Part shown: positions 4,318-5,371 of the stretch, one piece after another
Numbering within the stretch: the first letter of the stretch is position 1
Layout of the letters: the number at the start of each line of letters is the position of its first letter
DNA from: Dehalococcoidales bacterium
GTDB taxonomy: Bacteria; Chloroflexota; Dehalococcoidia; Dehalococcoidales; Fen-1064
Direction of reading: 5' to 3'
Length of the DNA: 5,371 bases
NCBI GenBank assembly: GCA_028712845.1
Contig: JAQTPO010000128.1
Span: forward strand, 1-5,371
Notes under the pieces: generated by a model
Seen by the model: the letters and a program-made list of their open reading frames with translations, nothing else
Told to the model about the DNA's origin: nothing
Database searches by the model: none
Translations under genes and position numbers: made by a program

Positions 4318-5259
4318 ATGATAGTCGATGTACATTATCACTATTCGAAACGGCCGGAAGATGAGAATAGGGCACGCGTAATGATAGATGATTTGATAGC
4401 GAGCGCTTCTCGTCTGGGTGTTAAAAAGCCGCACGATGAAGTATTTCGTCTTTATTACGATTATCTGCAGGATGATGACGGCGATAAACTGGTCAAGCGG
4501 ATGGACGTTAATGGTATCGATGTTACCGCAATATGCGTGGTTGATAATTACAGCAACAAACTGCCCGATGAACGCATTATGCGTGTTAATGAAAAATGCG
4601 CGCAGGCTGCTGCCAAACATCCGGGGCGGCTCATCAGCCTGGCGGGAATTGATCCCAGAAGACCGAATGCTCCTGCCCTTTTCCGCAAATGCCTCACTGA
4701 TTTCAAAATGAACGGACTGAAATGGCATCCCGACCAGGGATATTATCCAAACAGCCCGGAAGCTTATGCCGTTCTGGCAGTTGCCAATGAGTTCGGGGTT
4801 CCATTACTGACGCACTGCGGTCCGCTTGGTAATACACACGCTAAGTACGCTCATCCTATTCATCTTGATGATATTGCACTGGATTTCCCGAATGTAGAGA
4901 TTATCGCCGCTCATATGGGAAATCTCTGGTGGCACGAATGGGCGGCGCTGGCACAGTACAAGAAGAATATCTACGGCGACCTGGCAGCCTGGCAAATAAC
5001 AGCCTTGAGGAGAACGGGCATCTTCCGGAAATATCTGCGTGAAATTCTCGATGTGCTCGGTCCGGAAAAGGTACTGTGGTCATCGGATGGACCTCTTTTT
5101 GAACCCCTTTTCTCGAATAAACAATGGATAGACACCATCAAGGGATTGACCGTCAGAGGAAACGATGGCATTGCCTTCAGCCAGGAAGAAGTGAATGCTA
5201 TCCTGGGGGGTAATGCCGCCCGTATCTTCAAACTGAATAAAAAAAGGACAGCTAAATAG
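4318..5259 (+). CDS. Amidohydrolase_2 family metal-dependent hydrolase or decarboxylase (ACMSD-like)
   Basis: TIM-barrel enzyme of the amidohydrolase_2 family, 313 residues. Members use one divalent metal to hydrolyse or decarboxylate ring-derived acids (ACMSD, gamma-resorcylate decarboxylase) or to open cyclic compounds. Metal-site residues are all visible: DVHYH (4-8, the HxH motif with H6 and H8), H166 in LTHCGP, H199 in AAHMGN, and D257 in LWSSDGP. The strand motif GLKWHP (133-138) and the C-terminal GNAARIFKL (298-306) are typical of the family. It carries no signal peptide and should be cytoplasmic. ATG-4318 puts the HxH near the N-terminus as usual; an in-frame GTG at 4309 would sit inside AGAGGTGA, which is better read as the Shine-Dalgarno. 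The SDR gene 38 bases downstream is probably co-transcribed, hinting at a catabolic pathway; the substrate is unknown. Confidence 0.88.
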   Translation: MIVDVHYHYSKRPEDENRARVMIDDLIASASRLGVKKPHDEVFRLYYDYLQDDDGDKLVKRMDVNGIDVTAICVVDNYSNKLPDERIMRVNEKCAQAAAKHPGRLISLAGIDPRRPNAPALFRKCLTDFKMNGLKWHPDQGYYPNSPEAYAVLAVANEFGVPLLTHCGPLGNTHAKYAHPIHLDDIALDFPNVEIIAAHMGNLWWHEWAALAQYKKNIYGDLAAWQITALRRTGIFRKYLREILDVLGPEKVLWSSDGPLFEPLFSNKQWIDTIKGLTVRGNDGIAFSQEEVNAILGGNAARIFKLNKKRTAK

Positions 5260-5297
5260 CGTCTGCAAGAATTCGAATAATTAAGGAGATATTGAAG

Positions 5298-5371
5298 ATG
5301 AGGCTGGAGAACAAAGTCGCAATTGTCACTGGTGGAGCTTACGGAATCGGAAAAGCAATTGCCTTTCGTCT
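5298..5371 (+). CDS. Short-chain dehydrogenase/reductase, N-terminus only (cut by window edge)
   Basis: The first 24 residues start MRLENKVAIVTGGAYGIGKA. They contain the N-terminal beta strand and the TGxxxGxG dinucleotide-binding motif (TGGAYGIG, 11-18) of classical short-chain dehydrogenases, which use NAD(P)H to interconvert alcohols and ketones. AAGGAG at 5283-5288 lies nine bases before the ATG. It is 38 bases behind the amidohydrolase with no terminator between, so one transcript is likely. A FabG-type ketoacyl-ACP reductase starts similarly, but the context argues for a catabolic SDR. The catalytic YxxxK is outside the window. Confidence 0.85.
   Translation, partial: MRLENKVAIVTGGAYGIGKAIAFR

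Noticed and set aside
4142..4375. Minus-strand 77-residue open frame overlapping the amidohydrolase start
   Set aside because: It overlaps a well supported gene and its upstream region, and its protein sequence has no recognisable motif.

Overview
The window looks like a bacterial chromosome segment of mid G+C. The likeliest source is an uncultured anaerobe of the Dehalococcoidia/Chloroflexota kind. That placement is an inference from gene content (a FabK-type fatty-acid cluster behind DUF177 and L32, plus an amidohydrolase_2/short-chain dehydrogenase pair) and was not tested by any search. Six genes are complete and well supported, one small gene is complete but unrecognised, one membrane gene is complete, and two genes are cut by the window edges.

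Left part (1-2042, minus strand): a housekeeping operon read right to left, DUF177/YceD protein, rpmF (ribosomal protein L32), fabK (flavin enoyl-ACP reductase) and fabD (malonyl-CoA:ACP transacylase, running off the left edge). The genes are 1, 13 and 2 bases apart. A near-consensus sigma-70 promoter (TTGACT, 17 bases, TATAAT) lies at 2042-2014. Its -10 box sits inside a perfect 12-bp inverted repeat (2001-2027), which looks like a strong repressor operator for fatty-acid synthesis. fabD has an in-frame TAG at codon 57, inside otherwise well conserved sequence.

Middle (2043-3435): about 200 bases of apparently non-coding DNA with small repeats are followed by a plus-strand toxin-antitoxin module. 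It has its own promoter (TTGACA, 17 bases, TACACT) with a 7-bp dyad in the spacer. The order is toxin first (RelE-like) and then antitoxin (Phd/YefM-like), whose Shine-Dalgarno overlaps the toxin stop. An unrecognised 86-residue basic protein follows 26 bases later and may belong to the same transcript. The 242 bases after it hold nothing I can name.

Right part (3436-5371): a minus-strand membrane protein of the VTT/DedA-like (TVP38/YdjX) type and a plus-strand metal-dependent amidohydrolase diverge from a 240-base AT-rich intergenic region with two dyads. The amidohydrolase is followed by the start of a short-chain dehydrogenase, probably in one operon, suggesting a small catabolic cluster for an organic acid or ring-derived substrate.

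No rRNA or tRNA gene, CRISPR array, insertion sequence or phage gene was seen. The best leads are the fabD amber codon, the operator over the fab promoter, and the toxin-antitoxin module with its third gene.
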